Shown here one piece after another: positions 34,601-42,233 of a stretch of DNA of 42,969 bases (position 1 is the stretch's first letter; every line of letters starts with the position of its first letter). The notes below the pieces were generated by a model. It had not been told where the DNA came from, did no database searches, and worked only from the letters and a program-made list of their open reading frames with translations. The DNA lies in NCBI GenBank assembly GCA_018062085.1, contig JAGOSY010000037.1, positions 1 to 42,969 of the forward strand, read 5' to 3'. Made by a program: the position numbers and the translations under genes. The DNA comes from a bacterium. Its GTDB lineage: Bacteria > Cyanobacteriota > Vampirovibrionia > Obscuribacterales > Obscuribacteraceae.

Positions 34601-35021
34601 AAGGGGAGATACTCGGGACCGAGCGACCCCGGTCAAAATGTTTCAAGCTGGCCAAGTGCCACTCTTCCTTCTGAGCCTAAAGGCCGGGGGCACAGGGCTC
34701 AATCTAACGGCGGCAGACACTGTAATACACTATGACCCTTGGTGGAATCCAGCTGTGGAGAATCAAGCCACGGATAGAGCTCACAGAATAGGCCAAGAGA
34801 AAGCTGTCTTCGTCTTTAAGCTCATAGCGACAGGGACAATTGAAGAGCGCATGCTCGATCTACAAGACCGGAAGAAGGCGATAGCTGAAGGCGTCTACGG
34901 CGAAGACAACACGTTGCAAACACAGCTCACAGCTGCGGACCTAGAGGCACTGTTCACGCCGCTTGCCACCGCTAAACGAGAGCCGCCGACAATGAAGACG
35001 CTGAGTGGTGTGGAATTCTAG
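31608..35021 (+). CDS. SWIM-domain SNF2-family helicase/ATPase (1137 aa)
   Basis: An N-terminal SWIM zinc finger is seen as CSCPMGGMCKHSAALLLH (C75, C77, C83, H85). A long middle region (about 100-650) has no catalytic motif. The SNF2 core follows: LADDMGLGKTVQTLAHIA (Walker A, about 677-694), VVLDEAQFIKN (DEAQ, about 778), LTGTPVENHLGELWSQFNFL, and the C-terminal lobe LLSLKAGGTGLNLTAADTVI with DRAHRIGQ near 1056. Such proteins translocate on double-stranded DNA and remodel protein-DNA complexes. Start is TTG 31608; AGGGGTGA lies somewhat far upstream. It ends the plus-strand cluster with the recombinase fusion and rnhB. Confidence 0.9.
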   Translation: MTQEITLTEKDVYFYFGNTYAARGDVYERSKRVDQLHLNLERRTISGQVQGSERYPYVVRVFLHQTLPLISDANCSCPMGGMCKHSAALLLHAIRTGLLGSAPPPLSPVPTEATHLAPSVKQPERPKLSPSLTSWVASLTVALSDNDSATQSSPHIDSVLYFLDVTQDPSHLNLRATHARKLKGGGFGQSQRAELERMAAGSAAYVTEEDSEICQLFLAAKRDTHWMNRSAFPEIPEITRIILEKLLATGRCYWRDLSDTPLRFGPAKKAMLRWKTLSDGKQVLKIDSGDDGDITVVAGLAWYISLKEAKLGPLELPVPLKALRSILAAPPVEPHEAGATSEALNKLSAVIPKPHAEFTTEIVVEKPQPRLKLTTQDETNYWHKDYRYGTLQPLAMVKFDYGNMPFETPGVSERRTVEGNKILIHRKDLDAEAKYLKQLKKLGLFNLRNAPNAQFDALLKFSDGNDESDWLTLSTVGLPVLKEAGWQVEIDKSFKYDVVVPEEEWVADATEGSNFWFSLDLGITIDGKKEPLLPIIHAALRRVVGANPMAEIEQLNKNGIFYAQLKDGRYAALPFERVRAIVTVLLELFDRNNHAIGSNMEVTLPQIMQLSKAVSPEAGATYQWLVGKKLRNLIEKIRTFEGLTSVTPPKSFKAQLRPYQLEGLSWLNFLREFELGGILADDMGLGKTVQTLAHIAIEKHAKRLDKPFLVICPTSVLPNWLSEIEKFAPKLKVTALWGPDRSNNFSKIAGSDIVVTTYPLVPRDIDTLVKQGWKAVVLDEAQFIKNPATQVAQAVGSLRSDYKICLTGTPVENHLGELWSQFNFLMPGLLKDLPTFTRNFRTPIEKQKNKVTQKVLAAKVRPFLLRRTKELVAKDLPEKTVIIKRVELEGAQRDLYEAVRLAMYEKVKEALTSRGLARSQIVILDALLKLRQVCCDPRLVSLTAAKKVEASAKLHLLLEMLEELIAEGKNILLFSQFTSMLDLIILELNKRKIGFVEIRGDTRDRATPVKMFQAGQVPLFLLSLKAGGTGLNLTAADTVIHYDPWWNPAVENQATDRAHRIGQEKAVFVFKLIATGTIEERMLDLQDRKKAIAEGVYGEDNTLQTQLTAADLEALFTPLATAKREPPTMKTLSGVEF

Positions 35022-35095
35022 CGTCGGACCCTGAGACGCTTAATACAAAATGATTATCTAATTCAAAGGCAATTGTGCACTGCAATTGACGAATC

Positions 35096-36154
35096 TCACG
35101 TTGTTGAATTGCGAACCGTGTACCATGTGGAGCGCGCTTTGCCATGCCGTATCAGGTCGCGACTTGCTACTAAATCTTGAACTCTCGCCTTTATTTTGCT
35201 GCGACTTTCTCCAAGAAGCTGCTCCAGTTCAGACATTTGCAAGCTCCCCTTTTCTCGTACTAATTCCAAAATGCGTATAGACAAGGCAGGCATATCACCT
35301 TCCAGTAAACGCTCCCTCGCTATCTTCTCTTTTAAGCGCTCCATCTGTTTGTGCATAGATTGCAGGAAAAAAAGCATCCAGGGGTCCCAGTTAGGGGTAT
35401 CGTCCTTCAGTGTCTGCTGTGTCCTTCTAAGTGCCAGGTAATAGCTTTCTTTGTTATCTTCTACAATGCTTTCTAATGAGCTGTAAGGAACATAGCTGTA
35501 ACCGGCTTTTAATAAGAGGAGCGTCGTCAATACACGTGAAAGCCTACCGTTACCATCTTTAAACGGGTGGATGGCTAGAAATTCTGCAATAAATGCGCCA
35601 GTAGCTAGCAAAGAATGAATTGATCGCTTCTCAAAAGTTTCCCTCGTCCAGTTCACTAGATCTGTCATTTTGAAGGGCGTTTCAAAAGGGCTTGTTGTTT
35701 CAAACACAATCCACTTGCGACCGTCTTGCGTGGTGGCTTCCACATGATTAGCTACTGTTTTGTATTGTCCTCGATGCCGATCATCCTTCGTACTGTACTT
35801 GAGCAAGCTACCGTGCAATTGCTTTATATGATTCTCTGAAATCGGTATCTCGGCTGCTTCTGCAAAGAGCGTTCGCATTACTTCTGCATAGCCTGCGACT
35901 TCTTGTTCATCTCGGGTCCGAAACGATTGTGTGTTTAGCCCGGATAGCAACTGCTCAACTTCACGATCGCTCAATACGGCACCTTCAATTCGTGTTGAGG
36001 AGCCAATACTTTCGATGGTGGCAACCAGTTGGAGCGCAGCCAATCGTTCTGGTGAAATATTTGAGACCAAGCGCCAAGAGCCCTTAAACTCATCTATTTC
36101 ACCAAGGAGCTTCACCATCTCAAGAGATGGACGGAAAAATTCCAGTCGCGCCAA
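35096..36154 (-). CDS. Fic-family AMP-transferase (352 aa)
   Basis: The catalytic loop HPFKDGNGRLSR (about 195-206) is intact, with the His needed for transfer of AMP or another nucleotide moiety to a target hydroxyl. The inhibitory helix motif S-x-x-x-E-G is present near residues 53-58 (SSTRIEGA), so the enzyme should be self-inhibited, as in class II Fic proteins. The C-terminal 70 residues look like a winged helix (LRELV-type helix, LQMSELEQLLGESRSKIKAR). It is cytoplasmic. It converges with the helicase gene and is divergent from the XRE-YfbU gene; the shared intergenic region holds an operator. Confidence 0.9.
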   Translation of the reverse strand: MARLEFFRPSLEMVKLLGEIDEFKGSWRLVSNISPERLAALQLVATIESIGSSTRIEGAVLSDREVEQLLSGLNTQSFRTRDEQEVAGYAEVMRTLFAEAAEIPISENHIKQLHGSLLKYSTKDDRHRGQYKTVANHVEATTQDGRKWIVFETTSPFETPFKMTDLVNWTRETFEKRSIHSLLATGAFIAEFLAIHPFKDGNGRLSRVLTTLLLLKAGYSYVPYSSLESIVEDNKESYYLALRRTQQTLKDDTPNWDPWMLFFLQSMHKQMERLKEKIARERLLEGDMPALSIRILELVREKGSLQMSELEQLLGESRSKIKARVQDLVASRDLIRHGKARSTWYTVRNSTT

Positions 36155-36237
36155 TTGGTCTTAATCTCCGAATCGATTATCAGTCCAAATACTACCACAC
36201 AGACCCGAAAACAACCAATAAGCCTACAAATACAAAA

Positions 36238-36262
36238 TAGTGTCATACAATACTTGACACTA
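36238..36262. promoter_or_regulatory. Operator between fic and the XRE-YfbU gene
   Basis: TAGTGTCA (36238-36245) and TGACACTA (36255-36262) are perfect 8-bp arms with a 9-bp spacer, typical of a Xre-type repressor site. It lies just upstream of a strong promoter. Confidence 0.65.
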
Positions 36263-36270
36263 ACAGCTGG

Positions 36271-36299
36271 TTGACAATTAATACTGGACAATTTATCAT
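36271..36299 (+). promoter_or_regulatory. Strong sigma-70-type promoter for the XRE-YfbU gene
   Basis: TTGACA (36271-36276), 17-bp spacer, TATCAT (36294-36299). The expected start is near 36306, only about 6 nt before the ATG, so the mRNA would be nearly leaderless. Confidence 0.65.
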
Positions 36300-36311
36300 C
36301 GACAAATACAG

Positions 36312-37046
36312 ATGGACAAAAAAAATACGATGGCAAATTTACTCAGAATCTTCAGAGAAAGGCATTCAATAAGCCAGGCAGAACTCGCGCGAAGAGTAGG
36401 TGTGAGCAGGCAAATGATGAGTGCCATGGAAGTTGGAAATCAGGAGCCCAGTCTTGCTTTGGCTCTGCGACTGGCTCAGGAGCTAGATCAGCCTGTCGAA
36501 AAATTATTCAGAGGAGATGCCGATATGAAAGCTACAGAGAAAAATTCACTCACCAAAGTTGAGCGATTGATGTTGAGCAATCAATACAGACTGCTCGAAA
36601 AGTTGCATGTCGATGACGAATACGACAAAAACCACTACGCTCGACTAGCTGAAATTTTTGAAGCGGGCTACACATCTCTTTATCGGCATGCTTTTAGCCG
36701 CATACAAGACCAGCTGCCAGAAGAAGTTTCTGAGGAGGTTCTATCAATCCTCGACATGCACCGAGCCATGCGTTTTTCACTAGGTGAAAAACCAGATCCT
36801 GCTTATCTCGAAAAAGTGAAGTTTCTCGGCTTCGATGCAAACAACGAAGGAGAGCATCTTTCGTTTGCGCAGTTCTTTAGTGAAGGGGGCAAAAAATATC
36901 CTGAGATACAGATCTACAATAGTCATCATTCGACTTTACCGCGATATAGGAAGATGCTTACTGAATGGTCCCGCATGGGACGAGAGCCGCATCTTACACG
37001 GCCGCAAATCGATAGCATTATCGAAGCGGGTACGTTCAATCATTAG
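36312..37046 (+). CDS. XRE helix-turn-helix fused to a YfbU-type domain (244 aa)
   Basis: Residues 1-65 are an XRE domain (NLLRIFRERHSISQAELARR VGVSRQMMSAMEVGNQEPSL in two adjoining parts). Residues about 78-240 follow E. coli YfbU: LTKVERLMLSNQYRLLEKL, YARLAEIFEAGYTSLYR, LSILDMHRAMRFS, KVKFLGFDANNEGEHLSF, MLTEWSRMGREPHLTRPQID. YfbU is a small family of poorly understood function linked to stress-induced death. The fusion should bind the operator upstream and could sense a ligand or partner through YfbU. Start ATG 36312 (or 36330) has no ribosome binding site. Confidence 0.85.
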   Translation: MDKKNTMANLLRIFRERHSISQAELARRVGVSRQMMSAMEVGNQEPSLALALRLAQELDQPVEKLFRGDADMKATEKNSLTKVERLMLSNQYRLLEKLHVDDEYDKNHYARLAEIFEAGYTSLYRHAFSRIQDQLPEEVSEEVLSILDMHRAMRFSLGEKPDPAYLEKVKFLGFDANNEGEHLSFAQFFSEGGKKYPEIQIYNSHHSTLPRYRKMLTEWSRMGREPHLTRPQIDSIIEAGTFNH

Positions 37047-37076
37047 GTGTCATGGTTAATAGCTTTGGGATTGTAC

Positions 37077-37724
37077 CTAGTCCCGGCCAAAGCCCTTGTA
37101 TTTTCTCGAATCGAGCTTGGTGTAGAGAACAGTGTGCTGAATGACCTTGTGTCCAAGATAGCCTTGGATTGCTCTGAGGTCGGCACCTCTTCCAGCTAGC
37201 TGGAAGCCTTTAGCATGCCTAAGCTGGTGTGGATGGACAGGGAATTTGATACCGGCGGCCTTGCCAGCTCTGGCAACAATGGTATGAACCTGACGGGCAG
37301 AGAGTGGGCCTTGGCGCTGGGAGTTAAAGATGAAGTCTGATTCTGGGTGGTCGCGGCGGAGTTGCCGGAGCGCGCGAAGTTCGTCGCCTTCGAGAGTGTG
37401 AACAGATGGGTCGCCGTTTTTAAGCCTGTTGATGTGGATTTTAGCTCTACCAAAGTCAACTTGGTCCCAGCGGAGGTCTGTGGCTTCACTGACGCGCAGG
37501 GCGTGGGCATAGATGATAGAGATGAGCCACTTGTCGCGGAAGCCGTTTTGAGGGGCCTTAGCGGCGGCTTCCTTAAGCAATCTGATTTCAGATGCAGTGA
37601 GATATTCCCGAGTGCGAACGTCGGAGTTGTGAGGCTTCGTTGGCGGGAGGGGCCGAGTAATTTTCTTCTTTCTTGTCAAGATGGCCGAATTAGATCCGTG
37701 GTCACTTAGACAGAACATACCCAA
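37077..37724 (-). CDS. Short tyrosine recombinase, FimB/FimE-like (about 215 aa)
   Basis: The catalytic set is complete: YAHALRVSEATDLRW (Arg), NRLKNG (Lys), PVHPHQLRHAKGFQLAGRGA (His-x-x-Arg), YLGHKVIQHTVLYTKL (His and Tyr). The protein lacks the N-terminal core-binding domain of most integrases, as in FimB/FimE-type invertases. Start is TTG 37724 or ATG 37718. It is the only site-specific recombinase here with an intact active site and thus the best integrase candidate. Its start faces a truncated reading frame at 37781-37996, so the recombination site may lie between the two. Confidence 0.88.
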   Translation of the reverse strand: MGMFCLSDHGSNSAILTRKKKITRPLPPTKPHNSDVRTREYLTASEIRLLKEAAAKAPQNGFRDKWLISIIYAHALRVSEATDLRWDQVDFGRAKIHINRLKNGDPSVHTLEGDELRALRQLRRDHPESDFIFNSQRQGPLSARQVHTIVARAGKAAGIKFPVHPHQLRHAKGFQLAGRGADLRAIQGYLGHKVIQHTVLYTKLDSRKYKGFGRD

Positions 37725-37780
37725 AAAGCAGGTGGCTCAATAGGTGAATTTCCAAAGATAGCCTAAAACGTTCATTTTAA

Positions 37781-37996
37781 GCTAACTCCAACACGAACCT
37801 AAAACATGATATAGTAGAAAATTTTCAAGAACTAAAAAAGAGTATCACCACCATAACCGATGACACTCCAAAGATAATTGACCTAAACAGTCAAGACGCA
37901 GAGAGCTTGGAGATTGTGAGCTTGCGTACCTGGCTTACCCGGTTTGGCTACCTACTGCCACCGCGAGTGGAGTTAGTTATTGACTCTTCGAGGTGA
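37781..37996 (+). pseudogene. 5'-truncated gene remnant beside the recombinase
   Basis: The frame is open for 71 codons between TAA 37778 and TGA 37994. It reads as a normal protein, with ENFQELKKSITTITDDTPKI and SLRTWLTRFGYLLPPRVELV, but lacks any ATG or credible start in its first half. The break lies about 60 bp from the FimB-like gene's start, next to GCCTAAAACG...TTTTAAGC. I read it as a host gene cut by integration. Family unknown. Confidence 0.4.
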
Positions 37997-38164
37997 GAAC
38001 GGAAAAAGGGGAAACCTTGGAAAGTTTCTTTTCACTCACACAAACACCTTTCACGTCGTATCCGGTGATCTCAATCCCGTACAATTAGACTGAGAATCAG
38101 TTCACCAGCAACTGAAAAGTAGAGCGTTTGCTTTACTGGTTCAGCTATTTCTTGCGGAGATGTT

Positions 38165-38839
38165 ATGAAAAATAAGATGATAATTGCACAGACCATCCTT
38201 AGCGGGTGCGTTGGCGCCATAATCGGGATTGGCTCATCACAAGCGCAGAAGCTTTATACTATGACAGTGCCTCAATCTGAAGTTAGAACTCGCCGCCTAG
38301 TCATAGTTGATGAACACAACAAAGAGCGCGGGAGGTTTGACGCATACGCCGACGGTGCAGAAATACGACTGCAAGCTCCTAAAGCTTTTATGCAATTAAC
38401 TGCCTCCGACAAAGTCGGGTCTTCACTGTCAATGAAGGAAGGAGAACATCACGCCGTGCAAATCGGCGCAGCCAAGCAAGAGTGCGGCATACACCTCTTA
38501 CATGAAACTCACTCAGTCAGCTTGAGCGCAGGGAGCCATGAAACGCAAATGATGCTTGCAGAACATCCACGTGTAGCGAGCGGTCTTCCAGCTCTTTTCC
38601 CACCCATACCTGATGCTAATACAAACCGGAAAAGTCACATGATCATAGCTACCGTAGATGAAGGTAATAGCAGCCTTGGCGCTTATGGCCAGAACGCATA
38701 CCTAACGGTTGGAAACGAAAAGGTTAATAAGCGGGCAATTCTCGGTTACAACATAGCTCAAGATTCTGGCTCCATAGATCTACGAGGACCTGATCGTTTC
38801 CACTGGTCACAACCAGAAATGTTTGGAATTGACAAATAA
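38165..38839 (+). CDS. Secreted beta-rich protein of unknown function (224 aa)
   Basis: GGAG lies 8 nt before ATG 38165. A signal peptide is clear (MKNKMIIAQTILSGCVGAII followed by GIGSSQAQ); cleavage is near Ala-Gln. A Cys in the hydrophobic core is not in a good lipobox. The mature protein is beta-rich with short repeats (RRLVIVDEHNKERGRFDAYA; LSLSAGSHETQMML-like strands; GAYGQNAYLTVGNEK). It resembles extracytoplasmic proteins with repeated R-G-R-F / L-x-L-x motifs, but no family is known to me. It lies outside the mobilization and replication modules, so may be host DNA. Confidence 0.65.
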   Translation: MKNKMIIAQTILSGCVGAIIGIGSSQAQKLYTMTVPQSEVRTRRLVIVDEHNKERGRFDAYADGAEIRLQAPKAFMQLTASDKVGSSLSMKEGEHHAVQIGAAKQECGIHLLHETHSVSLSAGSHETQMMLAEHPRVASGLPALFPPIPDANTNRKSHMIIATVDEGNSSLGAYGQNAYLTVGNEKVNKRAILGYNIAQDSGSIDLRGPDRFHWSQPEMFGIDK

Positions 38840-39205
38840 GCTACTTGGCAGAATATCAGTTACTTATTTGGGTGGATTATGCCATGTAGCGGTATTCTGT
38901 TTTCTCTAATTTCCGCAGCATCTACGAATTCATATGCCTTGCTTAAACCAGTCCTGTTGCAACAAAGACGCTCCGATTCCCGAGATTTCTAATGGTTCGT
39001 GCCTTGAATTGCAAGAGCGGCTCTTCGTCTGGCATACTATCCCGAGATTCGGTTCAAGACTCAGCTAGTAGGCCGCACATCGCTTCCTACGTCAAGCTTT
39101 ACACTTGCAGGAATAGGCTTCGCTTCAGTTTAAAGTGTGTTAAAGGCAAGAAATTTCAAAAAATACGGGGTTCTTGGAGAATTCCTTGACAGTACAGCCC
39201 ACATT

Positions 39206-39241
39206 GAAAAAAAAGAGTGCCGCCGGTTAAGGCAACACTCT
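39206..39241 (-). terminator. Strong minus-strand terminator with no obvious gene
   Basis: On minus: AGAGTGTTGCC, 6-nt loop, GGCGGCACTCT (11 pairs including two G-U), then eight T. The nearest minus-strand gene ends at 39965. The rest of 38840-39400 has no gene I can support. Confidence 0.75.
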
Positions 39242-39326
39242 ACTAAGTTTTGATTGCTGCAGCTCTCAGTAAAGCTTCGATGGCACTATGAATTGAATTT
39301 TTTTTTACGGGTTAAAGACCTGCAAA

Positions 39327-39366
39327 GCCTAAAACGGCGTTTGCGCTGAAAAACACCGTTTTAGGC
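39327..39366. repeat. Long inverted repeat
   Basis: GCCTAAAACGG and CCGTTTTAGGC are perfect 11-bp outer arms. After one mismatch, GTTT/AAAC extends the stem. A weaker relative, GCCTAAAACG...TTTTAAGC, lies at 37761-37782 near the FimB-like gene. Candidate recombination site or small repeat element. Confidence 0.6.
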
Positions 39367-39431
39367 AGCTACAATTACTTGCAATTTCTCCAAACAATGC
39401 AAGAATGTTAATGCACGACTGGAGAGCAAAT

Positions 39432-39668
39432 ATGCAAAACAATGAGCACCAGAAACCAAAATTTCCTCCGAAGTTATTTGGTCTTCGTTTTGACCAGTGG
39501 ACAGCTGTGCTCTGCTGCATGATTGCTGGCTGTCAGTTTTACGCCCTTATCAACAAGATGTCGTTTGCCGGGCATGATCTGCGGTTATTCATTGGTATTG
39601 CCATTGTTTTATTAGGCCCCACATACTGCTTGCTCACATTGAAACGCTCACCGTTTCTGAAACTTTAA
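39432..39668 (+). CDS. Small two-helix membrane protein (78 aa)
   Basis: ATG 39432 is preceded by GGAGAG at good spacing; an upstream ATG at 39405 lacks a site. After a polar N-terminus (MQNNEHQKPKFPPKLFG) two membrane segments follow: WTAVLCCMIAGCQFYALI and LFIGIAIVLLGPTYCLLTL. The C-terminus is basic. No family is recognised. It stands alone on plus, between two structured noncoding stretches, and converges with the RHS gene. Confidence 0.6.
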   Translation: MQNNEHQKPKFPPKLFGLRFDQWTAVLCCMIAGCQFYALINKMSFAGHDLRLFIGIAIVLLGPTYCLLTLKRSPFLKL

Positions 39669-39882
39669 GAGAATCGAAGCTCTATTTTACTGTCAGAAGG
39701 TGGCTGCGTAACAGTACACTAGATACCTGGGTATGTTGTGCAATTTACTTTTAACGGATGATGTTGTTCCGCTTGAACTTATTGATGCTCAGCGAAGTGG
39801 CTGTCCCATAGGATATTCCGATCGAAATTAAATGACCAATTGAGTCGATTCTGGAACCAAACATGCACTTTTAGGCCGAAAG

Positions 39883-39913
39883 GGGATGCAATACAAAAAA
39901 TGTACTGCATCCC
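39883..39913. other. Hairpin between RHS gene and membrane-protein gene
   Basis: GGGATGCA (39883-39890) pairs with TGCATCCC (39906-39913), with inner TACA/TGTA. It lacks a clear T-run on either strand, but sits where the two convergent genes would end. Confidence 0.5.
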
Positions 39914-39964
39914 TTGTATCTCCTTTACCTAAAGGTTTTTATAGCGCAAACTTCGCTATAGAAG

Positions 39965-42232
39965 TTACTCGGTTGGTGCGCCTGTTACATCATCCACCCA
40001 ATAGAACGAAGGTTGAATTAGCGCTGCTGCTATCTCTGGTGGCCAATACGAAATCATTGCCCAACCACCAAATGGATTGGGAGGTGCCATTACCAAATGA
40101 CTATTTGCATGTGCACCATAGGCTACCGTTCCATCCCGAAGATCTCTAGAACGTCTTCTTAGAGCCTGTTCTAGTGACAATAAGGCTAGCCAACTAAGGC
40201 CTCCTACGATGAGCCCTTGCGGGAAAGTGAAACCAGCCATCCAACCCCATGATGTCATTCCGATCCCTATCCAAGCAGCCATTTGATGGGCCGTATCGGC
40301 AGCAGTGTCAATCGCCATAGCTTGATGTTCATGCATAGCTTTTACGTCGTCAGGATTAGCATTTGGATTCATATCACTACCCAATCCTTGTAAACCAAAG
40401 GGGTCCGTATTCGCCAAGGGACTATTCATTACATAGGTGTACAGGTTGAAGTCCTCACCTGTGTACCTAACCGGATCAGTTTGCAAGAATCGTCCCATGC
40501 TGAATGAATAGTAGCGTCGCTTGTAATAGTACAGACCAAGCTCCGAGTCGTACCGCTGGCCAGTGTAGCCAAAAGTAGTTCCGGCTAGCGAGTTGGTCTC
40601 GCCGAACGTCCCATACCCGTTCTTGTTGGTCACGGCTCCTGTGTTGTCACTAGTTGCGACGATGCTTCCTGTCCTGTCTGCATGCAAGAAAGTCAGAACA
40701 CCAGCGCTGCTCACTTGAATTAGTGGCTCATCAATCCCAGTGCCGTAGACATAGCGATTTTGCAGGGTATCTGCAACGCCATCATAGTCTGCAATTCTCT
40801 GCCACTCGGAGTATATATAACGGTTTTTCACAGAACCAACAGTCTTCTGAGATTGCCGCTGCATCGGGTCATAGACAAAGCTGGCACTTACTCCGGTCTT
40901 GTTTGCTGACAGCAGGTGATTCTCGGTGTCGAAGACATAGGTCCAAACTCCGTCGCTGGTCAAGTTCTTGTTGCCGTCATAGCCGTAGCCGGTTCCTCCT
41001 ACCGTTGGGTATTTGTTAACATTGTCAGCGGCAGCATAGGCTGTCGAGGCCGCAGAAGGAGCATGCCAAATGTACGAGATGTCAGACTGGGCGACACTAA
41101 TCGGCTCATGAACATTGTTGAATCCATAAGTGAAAGCCACACTTGAGCCCACAAAGTTGTGCGCGATTTTTGTCACATCCTCATTAAGCTGAGGAGAATA
41201 GACAACTGTTGCACCATTGCTGTAGGTCATCTGAGTGCGCTGTGACAGCTGGTTGTAGGCGATGACTACAGCACTACTACCACTTCCATTCAACTTGATG
41301 TCAGTGAGTCGATTGAGCTGATCAAAAACTCGCGTGACGAAATAGGTATCAGGCCAGGTAGTTCTGGTTCTGTTGCCATTAGCATCCAGTACATGCGTAA
41401 CTGTCTTGCCATCAGGGTATTGCTCTTGGAAGAAACGTCCTGCGGTGTCAAACGAGAACGTCAATACTCCAGAAGACGGGTCGCCAGCAACCACTGGTTT
41501 GCTGATTTGAGTCATCCGACTGGCGAGGTCGTAGACATAGGAAATAACTGGCTGACCGGTTGGGCTCTTGGTTGAGGAACGATTCAGCACATCAAAAGTT
41601 CTGACGATGCTGCTACCCGACCGCGTCAAGTGCGTGAGCACATTGCCGCAATCGTCATAAGAGCTGTTCTGCTCAAACGTCGTGTCGGCATAGATGGTCT
41701 TATTCAGCCGATCTAACCCATCATAGGTATACTGCGTGGTGTTGTTCCGAGCATCCATTACAGAGGCCAAAAGACCATTGACCGTGTAGGTTTTAGTGTC
41801 ACATATGGTGCTCGATGGGTCGGTCACCAAGTTGAGGCGATCCAAAGCATCATATCCATATTGCCACAAACGATTCTGGGCATCAGTCATCGACTGAACG
41901 CGATCTTTCCCGTCATAAACCCAAGTGGTTGTATTCGGGAACGGATCAACAGCAGTCAACCGTTTATTCGTCGCCGAGTAGGTCCAGCTATACACCTGCC
42001 AAGCAGGTGACCCACCGGTCTGACGCTGGATGTTCAACAGATTGCTGTTGTCGTCATAGGCCAGCGTGGTGACATAGCTGAATGGCGCAGGGTCGGTTTT
42101 CTGCGTCATTCTTCGCAGCAAATCAAACACAAAGGTGGTCTGGAACGTATTCGGGTCAGTTACCGAAGTGACGTTGCTGTAGGAACTGTCACAACCGTGA
42201 TACCACAAGCATATGCTGTCTCGTGTAGACAC
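39965..42232 (-). CDS. RHS/YD-repeat protein with variable C-terminal tail, 5'-truncated (755 aa)
   Basis: Typical YD repeats fill residues 25-560 (YTYDGLDRLNKT, YDALDRLNLVTD, YGYDGNKNLTSD). The conserved RHS core end is present: YYYKRRYYSFSMGRFLQTDP, NLYTYVMNSPLANTDPFGLQ. After it comes a variable tail of about 140 residues with a hydrophobic segment (WIGIGMTSWGWMAGFTF) and no recognised toxin motif. The listed start, MSTRDSICLWYHGC, is unlike RHS and is encoded by a repeat-bearing flank; homology to the copy at 1-683 starts at NVTSVTDPNT. So the true 5' part is missing. No immunity gene is obvious downstream. Confidence 0.85.
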   Translation of the reverse strand: MSTRDSICLWYHGCDSSYSNVTSVTDPNTFQTTFVFDLLRRMTQKTDPAPFSYVTTLAYDDNSNLLNIQRQTGGSPAWQVYSWTYSATNKRLTAVDPFPNTTTWVYDGKDRVQSMTDAQNRLWQYGYDALDRLNLVTDPSSTICDTKTYTVNGLLASVMDARNNTTQYTYDGLDRLNKTIYADTTFEQNSSYDDCGNVLTHLTRSGSSIVRTFDVLNRSSTKSPTGQPVISYVYDLASRMTQISKPVVAGDPSSGVLTFSFDTAGRFFQEQYPDGKTVTHVLDANGNRTRTTWPDTYFVTRVFDQLNRLTDIKLNGSGSSAVVIAYNQLSQRTQMTYSNGATVVYSPQLNEDVTKIAHNFVGSSVAFTYGFNNVHEPISVAQSDISYIWHAPSAASTAYAAADNVNKYPTVGGTGYGYDGNKNLTSDGVWTYVFDTENHLLSANKTGVSASFVYDPMQRQSQKTVGSVKNRYIYSEWQRIADYDGVADTLQNRYVYGTGIDEPLIQVSSAGVLTFLHADRTGSIVATSDNTGAVTNKNGYGTFGETNSLAGTTFGYTGQRYDSELGLYYYKRRYYSFSMGRFLQTDPVRYTGEDFNLYTYVMNSPLANTDPFGLQGLGSDMNPNANPDDVKAMHEHQAMAIDTAADTAHQMAAWIGIGMTSWGWMAGFTFPQGLIVGGLSWLALLSLEQALRRRSRDLRDGTVAYGAHANSHLVMAPPNPFGGWAMISYWPPEIAAALIQPSFYWVDDVTGAPTE
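41494..42176. repeat. Direct repeat of 1-683 (RHS segment)
   Basis: Gapless alignment at offset 41493, about 85-90% identical by eye. Both copies end at the same codon on their 5' sides. Confidence 0.85.
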
Positions 42233-42233
42233 A

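Noticed and set aside
39733..39831. 32-codon plus frame (MLCNLLLTDDVVPLELIDAQ)
   Set aside because: Reads smoothly but has no ribosome binding site and no context; too weak to call.
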